Below, one piece after another: positions 23,841 through 37,400 of a DNA stretch of 64,000 nt. The stretch is taken from positions 6,755,037-6,819,036 of the forward strand of contig LR746274.1 of NCBI GenBank assembly GCA_902729315.2, given 5' to 3'. The position numbers and the translations under genes are program-made. Every line of letters starts with the position of its first letter. The first letter of the stretch is position 1. The notes beneath the pieces were generated by a model. The model did not search any database and had not been told where the DNA came from. It saw only the letters and a list, made by a program, of their open reading frames with translations. This stretch comes from Spirodela intermedia (Eukaryota > Streptophyta > Magnoliopsida > Alismatales > Araceae).

Positions 23841-25067
23841 TGCAGCAGTTTTGTCTCTCTCATGGCGCTTTGCTTTTGGGGGCGTAGTGGGAGCAGAGAG
23901 AGGGAGTGGGGATTCAAGGTGTTCCCTTCTTTCTTCATCTCTCTCCCTCTCTCTTTAACCCTCCTCGCTGTTGAAAATTTTGGCTCCACTGCTGTAACTC
24001 GATGAGTATTAACCCATTTTTGTTATTGGAAAGTGTTCACTTGAGCAAGATCTATTCGTAGGGGGCTGACAGACCCAGGTCATCTGCATGCATCTGCATC
24101 CACTTCACATTGAGAACGCGAGAGAGAGAGGGAGAGAGAGAGAGATCAATGACTTGAGATGGTAAGACTGGCTGCTTGCTGAATCAGAACATTGAGCATT
24201 CCTCACGAGGAACTAGAATATTGAGCATTCCTACCATCCAAATTAGTGGGGCTTAGGACTAAGAATCATAATAATGAACGACATCTCCACAACAGGAGAG
24301 AAAAATAGAGCTTAGAGAGGGAGCTTTCTGGTTTAAAAAGTTTAAGTCCAAGAGAGAAAGGAAGAAAGAAAAGTGGGTCAACTTCAAGCGTGGATTTTTA
24401 TGAGTATAACCCAAATCGTGTCCCAACTAGACAGTATGTGTTATGAAAGGGGAAAATATGGACGGCAACAAACTCTAACTGGTACTGAACATCAACACGT
24501 AACAATTTATTTTCTCAGCAACATCCAATGAAAATGTACTGTAAGTGATTATATGAGTTCCAAGCGAGGAAGCAGTGGCCATAGTTTCTTCTTTTTAAGG
24601 TTCGCCATTTAGAGAGCAAGTAATAGTTCTTTTCATTTCCATTGCCATAAAACAAAAAGGGTAAAGAAAAAGAAAAGATACACAGTACAACCAACTGTAA
24701 AACTCCACTACTGGGTACGCTCCATTAAGAAAATGCGCACGCTCATAGCAATTCTAAAAACTTCTCATATCTTGCAGCTTGGTATAGATTCTAACCGTCA
24801 AAATAAATGAATGTTAGAGGCTATTGGCCGGGCCCATGAGCATGAGATGTGCACCCACATCCCATCTAAGAATCCGCCACCATTTTTAACATAAAGTTAG
24901 TAAGTGGTAATTCTTCGAATTATATATAAAATACAAGAAGAAAAGTTCGGCCAGTGTGTTCCTTATTTACAATTACAGAGGCAAGCCCTCAGAGAGCAAC
25001 CTTTACTGCATATTTCACAGGTCAAAGCCACAATCAACACTGCATATTTACTCCAATTCTTGGCAAA
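23841..25067. other. Convergent spacer between RECA1 and VPS2
   Basis: The two genes are tail to tail. It contains their 3' untranslated regions and a short GA tract near 24120-24145; no further exon is recognised. Confidence 0.65.
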
Positions 25068-28000
25068 TCAGTTGCGCCGGAGGGATGCCAGCCTCTTCTC
25101 CAAATCATCAACACTGGGGGCAGCTTCGGCGCTAGCTGCCACACTGCACAAGAACGAGAGAATGGGGATGTTTACCCTTCATAAATCTCATTGCTTAAAT
25201 GTAAATAAAGGGCAGAAGATAAATTCTTTCCCTTCTAAGAGTATTCCGAGAATAAACTCAACCGGTTAATCAGTACACAGGTCAACGAAAGGTCAACCGT
25301 TAATTCCCCGTGACAAAACTAAATCCGCATTGGAAAGAAGGGACTAAGTGAAAGATTGGCTGGATTAGACCATCATCCTTTGTCTTTCAAGAAGAACCTA
25401 CAATATGTCAGAGACAAGTGAAATGTGCGGACAATGAGAGAGGATTGTTCTTCCCCTTGTTAGGATAAAGCATCAAAAGAGGCGACTGGTAAAATCGTGG
25501 TAAAATCATTAATCGCAAATTAATTTGAACCATAGTTCATTAGTTCGGAGCTCAATAAAAAGTCAACTCCTGCAAGTGAGACTTGTTGGAACGGCCCTAT
25601 ATTAAAAGGGCAGATTTTAACCTGAGATTAAACAACCACCCCTACCCTTGTTACTGAAAATTGGACTTGAGTTGGATGGGCCCATTTTTTAGCATCCCTG
25701 CTCCACATAAAGAGCAATGTTTGAATTGTCCCTTTCCATTCCGGACATATTTGTGCGACCCCAGCCTAGAAAATAGTCAGCCAGGTCCGGCTTTGGGTGA
25801 TGCTTCATGGAAAAGAGCGTAAAACAATGGAGCAAGAATTATTGGTTTCTACCCTTTTTTTTTTCTCCACTGACCGCCCAAATATTGCAGAAAATAGAAT
25901 TTTTTTTATAATTAATGAGTAATGGAGGAAAAACAACAAACTAAATAGGAAGCACCAGTATGGATCAAGAACTTCAATTTCCCATTTGTGAGATTATAAA
26001 TGATTAAATTAAATAAACAAGGCTAACTGCATTAAGACACCTCTAGAAATGCACCTACCTAATGACTAGACGGCAAGTCTACCAACTGATTCTTCAATTA
26101 TCACAAACCACTGAGTCAATATCGGAAATATTAAATTAAATGGGTACCTCTGTGGGTTCTCAACTCTCTTGGATGTTGCAATTCGTCCTTTGGGAGCCGA
26201 AGATAGCTATAAAAGGTCAAAATAATTTAAATAATGTAAAATAAATGTGTCCGTTTAAAAACAATATATGAATGATCGAAAAAACGAACAAACCCACCTG
26301 TGATGCGATGTCCACACCAATTTCATCAAGTACCTGAAGATAATGGAAAATCGTAATAAGAGAAATCACATATTTGAAGATTGCGCTCAAATTGCTCACA
26401 GAAAAAGCAGTTAAATCTAATTTTTGAATAGTTCCAATATTAAACAAGCACGAAGAGAAAATTACTTGACTAGTGAGCTCTTCTGTTTCTTCTTCAGCCT
26501 CATCTTTGTCCAGAGTTTCATCGATGGCCTCTGACATCATTTCAATCTGCAAGCCCAGATTGACTCGCCAGGTCAGGCAGAAACATTTATAAGAAAATTT
26601 TATGAAATATGAATAACTGGGAGCCTTAAATGAAATCCGTATCAGGGATCCCGAACTAACATTGAACTTTTAAAATGAAATGGAAATTATCTGACCCATC
26701 ATCTAACCCTGAACCCTACAAATTGTTTTGTCCTGATAACCTACAGAGAGTTGATGGTGTCGTTTCCATATATTTTTCATTAAGTTACACTGAGTGCACT
26801 ACTAGCAGTCACTGACGCTCGTTTAGAATTAATCTCTGAGGAATCCAAAGGGGAAAGCTTCTGGTTCTATTATCTTTAAAACTCCTAAAATGATACTGGC
26901 CTTCCGGTCTCAGAGAGTTTTGTAAAGATACATCTTCGCCATGAGATAATGAAAGAGCACATTCAGATTCAGATAAATTACTCGCTGATCTGATTTTTAT
27001 CTCCCCTTTATTGAAATATTTCTCATTAATTCAAATGATGACGGTAAAAACAGCAGCAGCACAACTACTATAGGAGGGAACCTGTTTTAATGTATATAAT
27101 CAATTTATCAATGATGATCTTGCTGAAGGCCGTTCACATCAGATAAACTCCAAGCCAAGAGTAATAAAATAATATCTAAAATATAACGTATATTATAGGC
27201 CTCCATACCGTCATATCCATCTGTGTTGATTGCTTCTGGAATTCTCTCACCACCTTGGCCTGTTTTGCAGGCTCCATTTGCTAGGATGCAACCAAAAAAG
27301 ATTGCCAGGAAATTAGAAATTAGTAATTTCGGCTGATTGCATAATTAAAGAAAAAATTCAGGTTCCATAATTGTTTGCAGGAAAAGCTAACTGAGCATAC
27401 TTTATTCATCGCAGCCATGGCTTTGCTTGCACCTTTCATTCCCACAGAGATTGAAGTGCTTGCATACATCGCCTAAGTAAGATATCAAGAGAGTCAGTTA
27501 GAGAGCAAGAAAGGGGGATTTTAAATTACTAATGCAAGTCCTTATTTCTATTTAGGCCCTCCACCTGTGTGTGAGTAGCGACACCTCTGATCTGTGCACG
27601 GGTACCTTGAAGATTGGTGATTTGCTGCCTCAATCGTATCAGTTGGCGGGCCAATATCTTGGTGGCAGCCTGTACAAGGCACAAGATTCCTCAAAATCCA
27701 AGGATAGACTAAAAACTTAATGATGTCTCTGGGAACATAATGTGCCTCCATAAGATCAAATAAATACAATCCTATGAGTATAAACATTGGGATAGGATCC
27801 ATAGAAACCTACCTCATTCCCTGTTTTTGCAGTCTTCTTTATTTCAGCCACCAGCCTTTTCTCCTGCGACATCATTTTTTTTACTTAAGGGAGCATGGCA
27901 TCAATTATAAAAGAACCAACCGATTGCAAACCTCTAGCTGTAGAGCTCCAATCTCCCTCTCAATTCCTGAATAAATAAGAAAGTGAGAAACAAAGCAAGA

Positions 28001-28907
28001 ATAGATGAGTTTATTAGAATTAATTTCATTGTGAATCATTGAAATTTTGTAGGAAAAAAATCCTTAGTTTGGATAAATTTCCAAAACCTAACTCGGCTCC
28101 TACTTTCTATCAAAGCTCTATAACAGTACGAAATAGAGGCATTTGGAGAAGGATAATCTAGGGAGATAAGTTGAGTGTTATTTACATAAAAACAAATGGC
28201 TGACGAGCAAATGAGAGATAATAACGACAAATAAGCTCCATACCTAGAGATAATTTGCTCACCATCAAAGAATAAAATTTAAAAATTTAAGGAAAAAAGG
28301 ATTACTTAGATCGACAATAGGTCTGAAATCTACCTCTAGTTGCCACGGACATTTCCCTTTTGCTTGCTCTGAGTTCATCTGTATAATAGCAAGACCAGCA
28401 GCCGACTCTATCAGTAAAGCCTAGGGATAAAATAGGGCAGAGAGAGTACATCGGATAATGAAACCAAAACAGAAAAGCTATTCATGAAATAAACCGTAGA
28501 AAGGGGGATAGGAAAAATTAATAAAATAAATAAAATCTGGGCACTTCTAGAAAATTAAAAATATAAAATAATTAAAGCAAATAATTCAACAGAAACCAGA
28601 ACTTGACTTCTTGAAAGAAAAGAAAAAAAAACGAATAATAATAATAATAATAATAGAACGAATATTTCAAGAGAAACCAGACCATGACCGTGACAAGTAG
28701 GAGATCAACTCCATGAGCCTTAACAGCGTTCAAAAAGTGACAGGACCCACGATCTCCACCTCGAAAATTTCGGGCCTCAGTGAAACACACTCGAGGAAAA
28801 ACAGAAGAACATCTAAACAACCCACGATCTAAAAGAGAGAAACAGAGCAAGAGGTACCCAGAAGAATGCTGACCTTTGGCGGAGGTTTTCTTCTTGAAGA
28901 TGTTCAT
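25068..28907 (-). CDS. VPS2.2: VPS2.2/VPS2.3-type ESCRT-III subunit (CHMP2 family)
   Basis: ESCRT-III filament subunit that acts with VPS24 and SNF7 in sorting ubiquitinated cargo into multivesicular bodies. Eleven exons: 28907-28874, 28378-28334, 27966-27932, 27863-27813, 27669-27565, 27472-27401, 27280-27209, 26546-26466, 26333-26298, 26206-26148 and 25143-25068; 666 bases, 221 residues plus stop, every junction in phase. It starts MNIFKKKTSAKDELRASKRE, the N terminus typical of plant VPS2.2/2.3 and not of VPS2.1. The basic helix 1 and 2 region continues through LARQLIRLRQQITNLQG. The acidic DETLDKDEAEEETEELTSQ follows. The C terminus DDLEKRLASLRRN (209-221) is a MIM1 motif for binding the MIT domain of the VPS4 ATPase. 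Length equals that of homologues. I cannot tell VPS2.2 from VPS2.3. Confidence 0.94.
28634..28654. repeat. (AAT)7 microsatellite in VPS2 intron 1
   Basis: A short perfect trinucleotide run between exons 1 and 2 of the VPS2 gene. Confidence 0.95.
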
Positions 28908-31440
28908 GGTTGCCCCGGCCTGGTGCCCCTGGTATCAGAAAAGCAGAAGACGACGATCTCAGAGAGGAAAACCCAGAATGCGAATTAGAGAGAGAATGCG
29001 TCAGGTCGCGCTCAGATGCAAAGGGTAGGTGGCATGGGCTTCTACCTCTCCGTCTAGGGTTTCAGACACGGGTGGGACGAGGGAAAGTGGCTGCCTTTCA
29101 GGGAGGGGTTCACACACCACGGATGCTCGTAGTAGTAACGAGCAGGGAAGTAGCCGTTGGAGGCCAGAGAAAAATGAGGAATTACCTCACACGGGGTCAT
29201 ATTAACGAAACTACCACTTCCAAGCTCCGGTTGGTGGGAGTTCACTACCAGTCCAAGAAATATTCCAAAAAATAGATTAAGTTACATTGATTTATATTGT
29301 AAATATTTCTTTTAAATGCATACTCGTGTTTTAAGGGAACTAGAGTTTGAGGTTTAGGGTCTTCTAATTGATCAATACTAGACTTCATAGGTTTTATTAA
29401 GTGTTGAATTTTCATTATCACTCTTAATGGGTTGCCATGGCCAAGCCATGCAGCATATAATTATTGTCATTGACTCCACCGCAGCTCATAAATGGTGTCA
29501 AGGCAATCAATTCTACAGACTTAAGGACCTCAATACCTTAAACATATCTTATATTTCATCATTTTTCCGTTTTTAAAAGAAATATATATATATTCACTAA
29601 TAGGTCACTCTAGCTAACTCTTTTGTGCTCAAAATAATAAATTTGGCAAGCTCGGTATTGGCTCTTGGTGCCATAGTACAACACTTATCTCATATTATAA
29701 TTTTTTTGAAAAACTTCTATAGTGATGCTGAATATAAGATAAGTTGATCGTTTTTCTCTGGGGCTTAAAAGAAAAAATATAAAATATGTGTAATTGGTTG
29801 AAAGAGATATAGCATGTAATAGGCTGCACACCAATCAATAAGCTAGTAGTTCTAGCTCCTAACTGCATCTGTTGTTGGCGTGCATTATTTTCTATTGAAA
29901 ACCATTAAATCCTAGAAGATTATACTGAATATTCTAAGGCTCCATCTTCCAACAAAAGTTTTATAGGAATATCTCCCAAACCACAATGGTTTAATAGTAC
30001 ATACCATCATAGGCACACACAATTACATAGTGTGTAGAAACCTTCTAACACGCTACAAGCTTGTAATGCAGGCTTTCCCCTTGAAATATATTGTAATGGT
30101 TGTTGAGTATTCATTAACCTTTGACAATTACAGTGTCCTATGTTATATACTTTGGTTAGTTTCAAATGGTCATAATCCTGATAATTTTTTTGGGATTGGA
30201 TTCCTTAAATTTTTGGACATGTATTGTTGACTCAAAGAATAACATATATGAGTTATAAAATCTAGTTTTTCAACCCTAAAAATTCAATCTATCAAGTTTC
30301 GATTCTAACAGAAGTTTTAGAAACGTATTATCAAAATGATATGAAGCCAAAATGAAAAAAAAAATCACATAATTTTTTTACCACGTTGATTATGAAATAG
30401 AAAACATGAATCTACTATTGAAATACTATCTATAATAGAGTATAGTCAAATTTTCATTGCTTCCCCAGGTGAAAATCTCAATAACACGGCTTTACAAGGC
30501 CTAATAAAACTCAAACCCAACTAGACCAATTTGAATAAACTTTAGGAATGAAGAGAAACCCAGAAATTAGGTTGAGACTAAATTCAAAAAGTAAAGGGGC
30601 AATGAGTCAAGCTGTTAAGCTCTGAGCTGACCAAATGTGAGGCCCAAAGTTGTTGGCGAAACAAGATGAGTGACAGATGAAGGACGGTAAGGGACCTATT
30701 TGTTGGAGGTCAGCTAAAGGTAGAGGTGTGGGAGGGCACCAAGCACTGAGCAGTGAGAGAGTAGTTAGTTGTATGATTATTAAACAACTACATGACAAGA
30801 CAAGATGAGCCCAAAAGCTCTACTCAAATTGTACCACCATGGATTGGATTTTGTCTTTGATCAGAGCTAAACGTCTGATTACTAATCCAAATTATGCCAA
30901 TATATTATAAAGTAAGCATTAAGTACTAATAGTAATGATAATATTTGTCCCTAATAAGAGTGTAATCTTTGCATTTTTTATCTCATGAAATTCTATCACT
31001 TTGGAAAAATTACCCTCCACCGATTTTAATTTTAATCCTTGTGCATGGCAACGGTACAAAGTAAAAAGACCTTGTCCATGCACGACAGCCGTAGAACTGA
31101 TCGGCCTTGATGGGTCTTGATAGACCACCACCAGCATTTGTGTGGGTCAAGTGTGAGAGTGTGGGGTGCTCTTAGAGGGAGGTAAAGGGGGACATGAAGT
31201 AGGATTGCATGCTTAGTTAAGCAAACTTAAAGACGCTCTAAATTCTAGTCATATAAATCCTGTTAGATATGCATACTAATATTTATACTCATTTGCATGT
31301 ATCGCCAAATGATATGGCTATTGGCCAATAATCCAATGCCATCAATAGAGATAGAGATAGAGATAACGACAGAGAGAGATTGGGAAGATGGAGATTGTAG
31401 ATAGGCCCGACAAAGGACTTTGAAAAGAAGCGTAAGGGGA
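28908..31440. other. VPS2 upstream region and AT-rich spacer
   Basis: 28908-29270 is GC-richer and is the probable VPS2 leader and promoter. An open frame on the plus strand there (28910-29275) has no family signature and lies opposite the leader. From 29280 on the DNA is AT-rich without recognisable exons. Confidence 0.55.
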
Positions 31441-31460
31441 TATTTTGGGCTGAATGGCAG

Positions 31461-31462
31461 GG

Positions 31463-31493
<31 letters not shown>

Positions 31494-31506
31494 AGGGGGG
31501 GGGGGG
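31461..31506. repeat. GA microsatellite running into a G12 tract
   Basis: A GA run passes into GGGAGGGAGGG and then twelve G at 31495-31506. Such G-rich DNA could form a G-quadruplex. Confidence 0.9.
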
Positions 31507-32929
31507 AGAGAAGATAAATGTAGAATTGCATGCATTATGGCAACGGTTTATACACGCACACAGAGATGGGAAATCGGAAGCGTTACCTCATCCCGGTGAT
31601 CTCAGCCCATGACATTGTCCATACTCCACAGACGGTTTTCTATGTTTATCATCGTGGTTTGGCTCCCTAGAAAACTCAATTTAATAGTTACTCAAGTAAA
31701 TAAATAGGTATCTATCACAACTTCTCTCCCTCTCTCTTCCCTTTAGTTCGGCACTCCTGTCCCGAGGGAGAGAGTGATGATAAGAAGAATAAGAAGATAG
31801 AGAAGAGATCCATCTAGGAAACGGTGGAGAACAGAGACGAGGTGAGTGAGAGATACAGAGTGAAGAAGGGTAGAAGAATGAGAGGAAAATATAGAAGAGA
31901 AGTGAGAGAAAGAGAGAGAATCCGTCCTTACCCTCGGTTCTGTAACTAAAACATGAGAAACTAGAGATTTGGTATAATTTGGTGTCGAAGACGGAGAACC
32001 ACTTAAGCGAGACAGAGAGAGAGAGGAAGATCAACTCCAAACAGTCTTCTCGATATGTTTCTTCGACGTCAATTTGGAAAATTAGATGCTCTACTAAAAT
32101 AATCGTACACATCGACAATACTATTCGGCCTTTGACGAATTAATAAAATAATCCGAAATTTATTTGCAAAAGCCAACCCTAAAGACAAAGGGGAAAATGA
32201 ACTCATATCGCTTTATAGCTATCTTAACGACTAGTGTTCCCCCCCAAAAAAAATTATTGTTTCAAATATTTCATATAAATGTACACGAAAAATCATATAA
32301 AATAGGTTCAAAACTGCATAAAGACCACCTACACCCAATTTCTCTCATAATCTGGGCATCAAAATCTTACTATCTTGCTTGAATATAAACTTTGATGTGA
32401 TTGCACTCGGAAAGCTGAACTATATTTATCGTTGCCAATGTCTCACTTAATCAGCCCATATGGCACCCAGTATCTCTCTATCTATCCATCTATTTCCTTA
32501 TCTATTGGTCTATCTCTCTATCTATCTATCCAGAACTTTCATACGCACTGCGTTTTAAAAGTCTTTCTTCACATGATCTGGGTCTTGTAAAACCCGAGCA
32601 CATAATATTCTTGTGAAGTCCAATATAGAAAGTGGCTACCCTGGAGACCTCTCAAATAAAGTAAGAGGGCCTCGATTGAAAAGTAGGCTAACAAAGTACC
32701 TGTACGATAACGCCGGCATGTGGTTAGCTGGTTGTGCATGCACCCCTAAGAAAGATATTCTCTGGCCTTCATATGACTCTTCGCATCCCGTCTACTTTCA
32801 TGAAAGTATATCATCGCTCAACAATATTTATATATATTTATAGAATAGCTCAATCTGTTTGCAGAACCCCACTTCATTAGCCGTGGGTAACCCCAATCTT
32901 TTTTACTTCAAATATATTTGTGACACGTC

Positions 32930-32932
<3 letters not shown>

Positions 32933-32982
<50 letters not shown>
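32933..32982. repeat. (CT)25 microsatellite
   Basis: A perfect dinucleotide run. The 95-bp minisatellite described at 33138 lies about 150 bases downstream. Confidence 0.97.
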
Positions 32983-32985
<3 letters not shown>

Positions 32986-33137
32986 CGCATCTATATGTCT
33001 CGATTTCTCTCCATCTTTGTTCCCCCATATTTACGACTTTGGTCCACCAACCGGTTGGGAGGAATTGGTCTGGGGAAGGGAGACGTTGCACCCAACGGCT
33101 ACTTATGCACGTAATGATGCCTCTTGAAGTCATGATA

Positions 33138-33430
33138 CCGTTAATTTTTGTGCCCACAAAGATATATAAGATGGACTCGTGACATTAGGAACGAGCTCCC
33201 TCCCTCTCTTTCTCTCTCTTCTCTCTCATGATATGTTAATTTAGGTTCGTTTTTGCCCATGACGATTGGAGTGTACAAAAGATAAACTCGTGACTTCGGG
33301 AGGCCCTCTCCTGCTCTCGTACACCTGTTAACTTCATTTTTGTCCCAATTGAGTATTTATAGTTTCGAGCTGGACTCGGGAGTTCTCCGTCTTTAAACTC
33401 TCTCTCTCTCCCCATCTGTCTCTCTCTCTC
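33138..33430. repeat. Decayed minisatellite, about 95-bp period, three units
   Basis: Units start at about 33141, 33236 and 33328. Each begins TTAA(T/C) and continues with TTTTTG(T/C)CC, then a TATA-like word, then an ACTCGTGAC or ACTCGGGA word, and ends in a CT-rich run. A weaker fourth unit may lie near 33016-33050. Units have diverged strongly, so the array is old. Confidence 0.7.
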
Positions 33431-34252
33431 TCTCCAAAAAATTTGAGGATAAAGCCCATCAATATCCCTAGTTCCCTGTCTCCCTCCATCGCTCGCATTG
33501 CTTCGCCCAGGAAGTCCGCAGGAGCTCTGAACGAGCAGCTGGAGCTGGGTGGTTTCCGTGAGGAGCAAAGAGAGAGAATGTTCAGAAGGTTCTGCGAGGA
33601 TCTCCTGCTTGGTTTCTTCGCTACACCGACACGTCGCGAGGAATCCAAAGCACAGTTCATCGATTCCTGGAGATCATCTTGACCAGCAGAAGACATTGAA
33701 CTCAGATTTTGAGACAATAAATATCCGTGACAGTGGCTTTAATGGAGAGCGAAGATAGATGAGCGAGGAGAGAGAAAGAGGTGGACGGGCTACAGGATGC
33801 CCCTAAGCGGCACCTATCTTCTCCTGTCATATCAGACTAGGAGGACAATGATGACCGCATCTGAGAGGAAAGGGGGGGGAGGGAGAAAGATGAATGATAC
33901 GGTCAAAGACGATACAGGAGGAGAGAGATAGTTGATGGTTCGAGCCTTAAACAAATAGAGGGAGGGAGAGAAGCAAAAGCGGGGATGAGAGGACTGGAGT
34001 AGTCGGGAGACCTGAGGGAGAGGAAGAGAGCGGAATAGCGGTGTCGAGGGCAGAAAGAGATAGTAGAGATAGAAACCAGAGACTGAGATGAGAGGAGAGA
34101 GAGAACCACGCATCTGCGTGTTATTTCAAATCAGACGGACGCAGAGATACCAGGGGGACGAGACAGCTGGTGGAGGAGGCAAAGAGGGCACAACCCCTTG
34201 AGAGAGGAGGGAGGGGGAGGATCTCTGAAAACCCTAAATCCTAAAAGTCGCC

Positions 34253-34462
34253 ATGGGCAGTCTGAGAAAAGCCCGCACCGGCGGCTTTAGAGAAACATCC
34301 AAGAACAGGGTTCGATCATACGGCCTGACGCTCTCAGATTTCCGATGGGACTCCAAAATATATTCTTCCTTTGCCTCCGACTCACATTCAATAAAAGTCT
34401 CTCATTTTCTTTTATTATCCTATGTTATTATCATGGATCCTTGGAATTGCGATACGCCATAA
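34253..34462 (+). CDS. Unrecognised short open frame after a telo-box, possible first exon
   Basis: A 69-codon frame starts MGSLRKARTGGFRET. The ATG has a G at +4 and lies 16 bases after AAACCCTAA (34228-34236), a motif common in 5' leaders of plant translation-related genes. A purine-rich tract precedes it. I recognise no family, and only the first part looks basic and exon-like; the later residues are hydrophobic and probably intronic. It may be a gene start, a relic or chance. Confidence 0.15.
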   Translation: MGSLRKARTGGFRETSKNRVRSYGLTLSDFRWDSKIYSSFASDSHSIKVSHFLLLSYVIIMDPWNCDTP

Positions 34463-37400
34463 GCTTAGCATCAAGCAGATCATACTACGAACCACGAATC
34501 ATCCCATCATTGGTTTAATCTAAATTCATACATGAGATGGTTTAATCGACCGTCTTCCTCGAACGTAAATAGTAAGTAATGCTTGGAAAACAGTCCGAGT
34601 GTACAACGAAAAAACTATCACGATCTAAATCCTCCGAAGTTCCAGTGTACTATGTCCCTCTAAACCCTAATCCAGAAATGCGTAGTTACCACTTTAGTAT
34701 TCAGAACGGTGGCTCTCGCATGGGTATCATGCAACTACATCTGTAGCCCAAATGTTACGCCCCTAGCTCGCCTAACCCTAAAATTTTCCCTTCATGCATA
34801 CCGACTTATGGTTTAGCCACTACGAGCACATAGATCATCAGATGCTAATGATAAGGGAAAAATTGATTGAGCCATGTATCTTGAATGATAATTTTAAATT
34901 TTATTTCGACGTATTGCGTCAATCTACCATGCTTTTACAAAAAGGGCGCGATGAACCTACCATTTTATATTCCTCTTCATTTTTGAGCTCAGAGATTTCT
35001 GTATGGAAGCGTTCCCACTGGAACTTAAAAGATTTCCATGGGGCAATTTTCGAATTATTTTCTGTACAGTTCGAGTTGACGATTAGACAGATGCTTTTTT
35101 CAGTACATTTTTTTGTCCAGTCCCTCTACGTGAGATAAAGAGCATCTTGAGTAAATTTTAATTCTTAATCGTAAAACTAGCCTCTTTATTTATAATGTTA
35201 CGTCAACGCCGATTGCAGAAAGTTTTCCTCAAATTACTAGGATATTTCGTCAAAATAATGCGGCATAAACGCAATACTCAATTCAGAACAGAGGAATAAA
35301 CGAAATAATTCATCATTAGAGGTCTTGGCGAACAAAGTAATGCATACGTAAGTAAATGTCTAAATTAATACCCCTCACATCCCCGTATATTACAATGAAT
35401 GCCACTCTTCTTGTCTACTACGTCGTTATCAGGGGGGAGCGGAGTCGGCGGTGTAAAGAACCGACCACCAATACAAGGTCCGTTCCGTTCGATTACCTTT
35501 CTCTTTCAAGACCTTTTTCTCTCTCCCAACCCCGGAGACCCTCTCTATCTCTATCTCACTACACATACATCATTTTCCTCTCCCCCAGCTGCACCAGGCA
35601 CCGCCGTGGAGGACACTTTACAAAGCACTAACTACGTCTACGCCTCGGAAAAATGGAAAGGTCAATCGGTGCAAAATGCTAGCTCATCTTTATTAATGAA
35701 ACAGATACCATTCTGTCAGTCACATACCCTAAAAGCAGGTGTTTGAGACGTTGCCGGAGCAAACGCATTTTGTATTGTCTGCGCGTAAATTTCGTTTTAC
35801 GTAAAGAAAAACTTGTAAGAGAGAGAGAGAGAGACAGAGAGAAAGAGTGTCGCATATGCTCCACAAAGAGCAATAGCTGGTATTTGCGAGAGGAAGAGAG
35901 TGGCGCGTGTCGTGTAGAGCGCGCACGGGACTGTCTTGGGTGCAAATGTCATACTATTTCGTTATACAAATCAGAGAGGAACAAATAGAGAGAGAGGGGA
36001 GGGAAAGAGAGAGAGAGAGGGAAATAAAGAGTTCTGGGAACACACTCATATAGAAGATTATCTCCTTGTCGCTTCGGAATATTGCATGCAGCGCGCCCTG
36101 CGGGTAGAGAGAGATTTAATTTTGCTAAGAAGGAGAACTTCACAGTAGAGCAACACCTGCAAGTACCTATTTACAACATGACCTGTGTAAAAGAGGATGG
36201 CCACACAGTGAATCCTGGATCCTCATAAATACTCCCATAGTGTTCTCTGCCAGACGAACAAGCTCTTTAAAAGGGGAAGCTGGGAGAGAGATTTCGACAA
36301 GACAGAGGACCAAGCATTAAATCATCATACTTCATTGTTGGAACTTGTGCAATGTATTCACCTAGAGAGAGATGAAACTTGGGGAAGAGCTAGAGGGAGA
36401 GGGAGAGAGAAACGACTGACATCGTGGCTCCGGTCGTTACACACTTTCACGTACAATCAAATCTAGTAAGAACAAATCTTCGGTTTGCACCAAGATGTAA
36501 CCCGAACTACTCCATTCTTCACACAAAACTCATAAAAAACAATGCGCCCATTAGATGTCAAGTACAAACTTCACCCATGTATCAAGACCCCGATCTAGTT
36601 AGGCCACAGAAAAACAACAAGACAACGCAATGCGTTGCAGTCCATGCGGATCGAACCACTAGATGCTTCTCCAAAGAAAATAGGAAAAACAAGGGTAGGT
36701 TACTGAGAGAATGTCATATAGAAGTTCCACGGGATTCCTGACCTACGTCGAGGGACGGCCAGACCACTGAGAGAGTATTGGATTAGAAACCTGATTCACA
36801 CAAATTCCTATTTGCGTTAGAGTTAGCGTTTTGAATCATCGTATCTCGTGTAGGCAGCGACTTTCGGAAATCAATTATTAACAAGCATGAAATATAGAGA
36901 AGAGAAAGGCCAAGACATCAAACTGTGACTTGGAACAACTGGGATGTTAGAAGCTCGAAGGAGATGAATGTCGAACGCTGTCCTCCGAATCCTGGGAACT
37001 GTGTGTCTGGAGTAACCCTACATCTGGAGCCGGGAAATCAAGCCATTCCCACCTTCACAAAAGAGTAGATAAATTATCACGAAGCACCCCATCGACGATG
37101 GATTTCTTGCATATCTACTAAACCCAAGAACATGTCCAGAAGATATGACCAAAGAAAATAGGAATTAGAATTCGAAACATGAAACAAGTAGTCTGCCAAA
37201 AAAATCCACGTCAAAATTTCAGTATACATAACGGCAAGGGAAGATCATTTCCTAAAACCCGAGAGCTGAGAGCTGACGGGGAGGAGAGCGAGAGAGAGAG
37301 AGAGAGATAGAGATAGAGAGGGATAGAGAGGGAGATATCTATGCTTGGCTCCTCGCACGCCACCCGCAGTAGCGAATCACTCCATGGATTGGTCTACGCG

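Noticed and set aside
28910-29275. 121-codon plus-strand open frame next to VPS2
   Set aside because: It begins opposite the VPS2 leader and has low-complexity composition; no homology is recognisable, so a leader or promoter is more likely.
33334-33717. Overlapping open frames on both strands with exon-like composition
   Set aside because: I tried to match them to SNARE and other families, but no motif held up over more than a few residues. They run into CT repeats.
34794-35138. 114-codon open frame suspected to be mitochondrial DNA
   Set aside because: No recognisable mitochondrial gene, intron or tRNA; composition alone is not enough.
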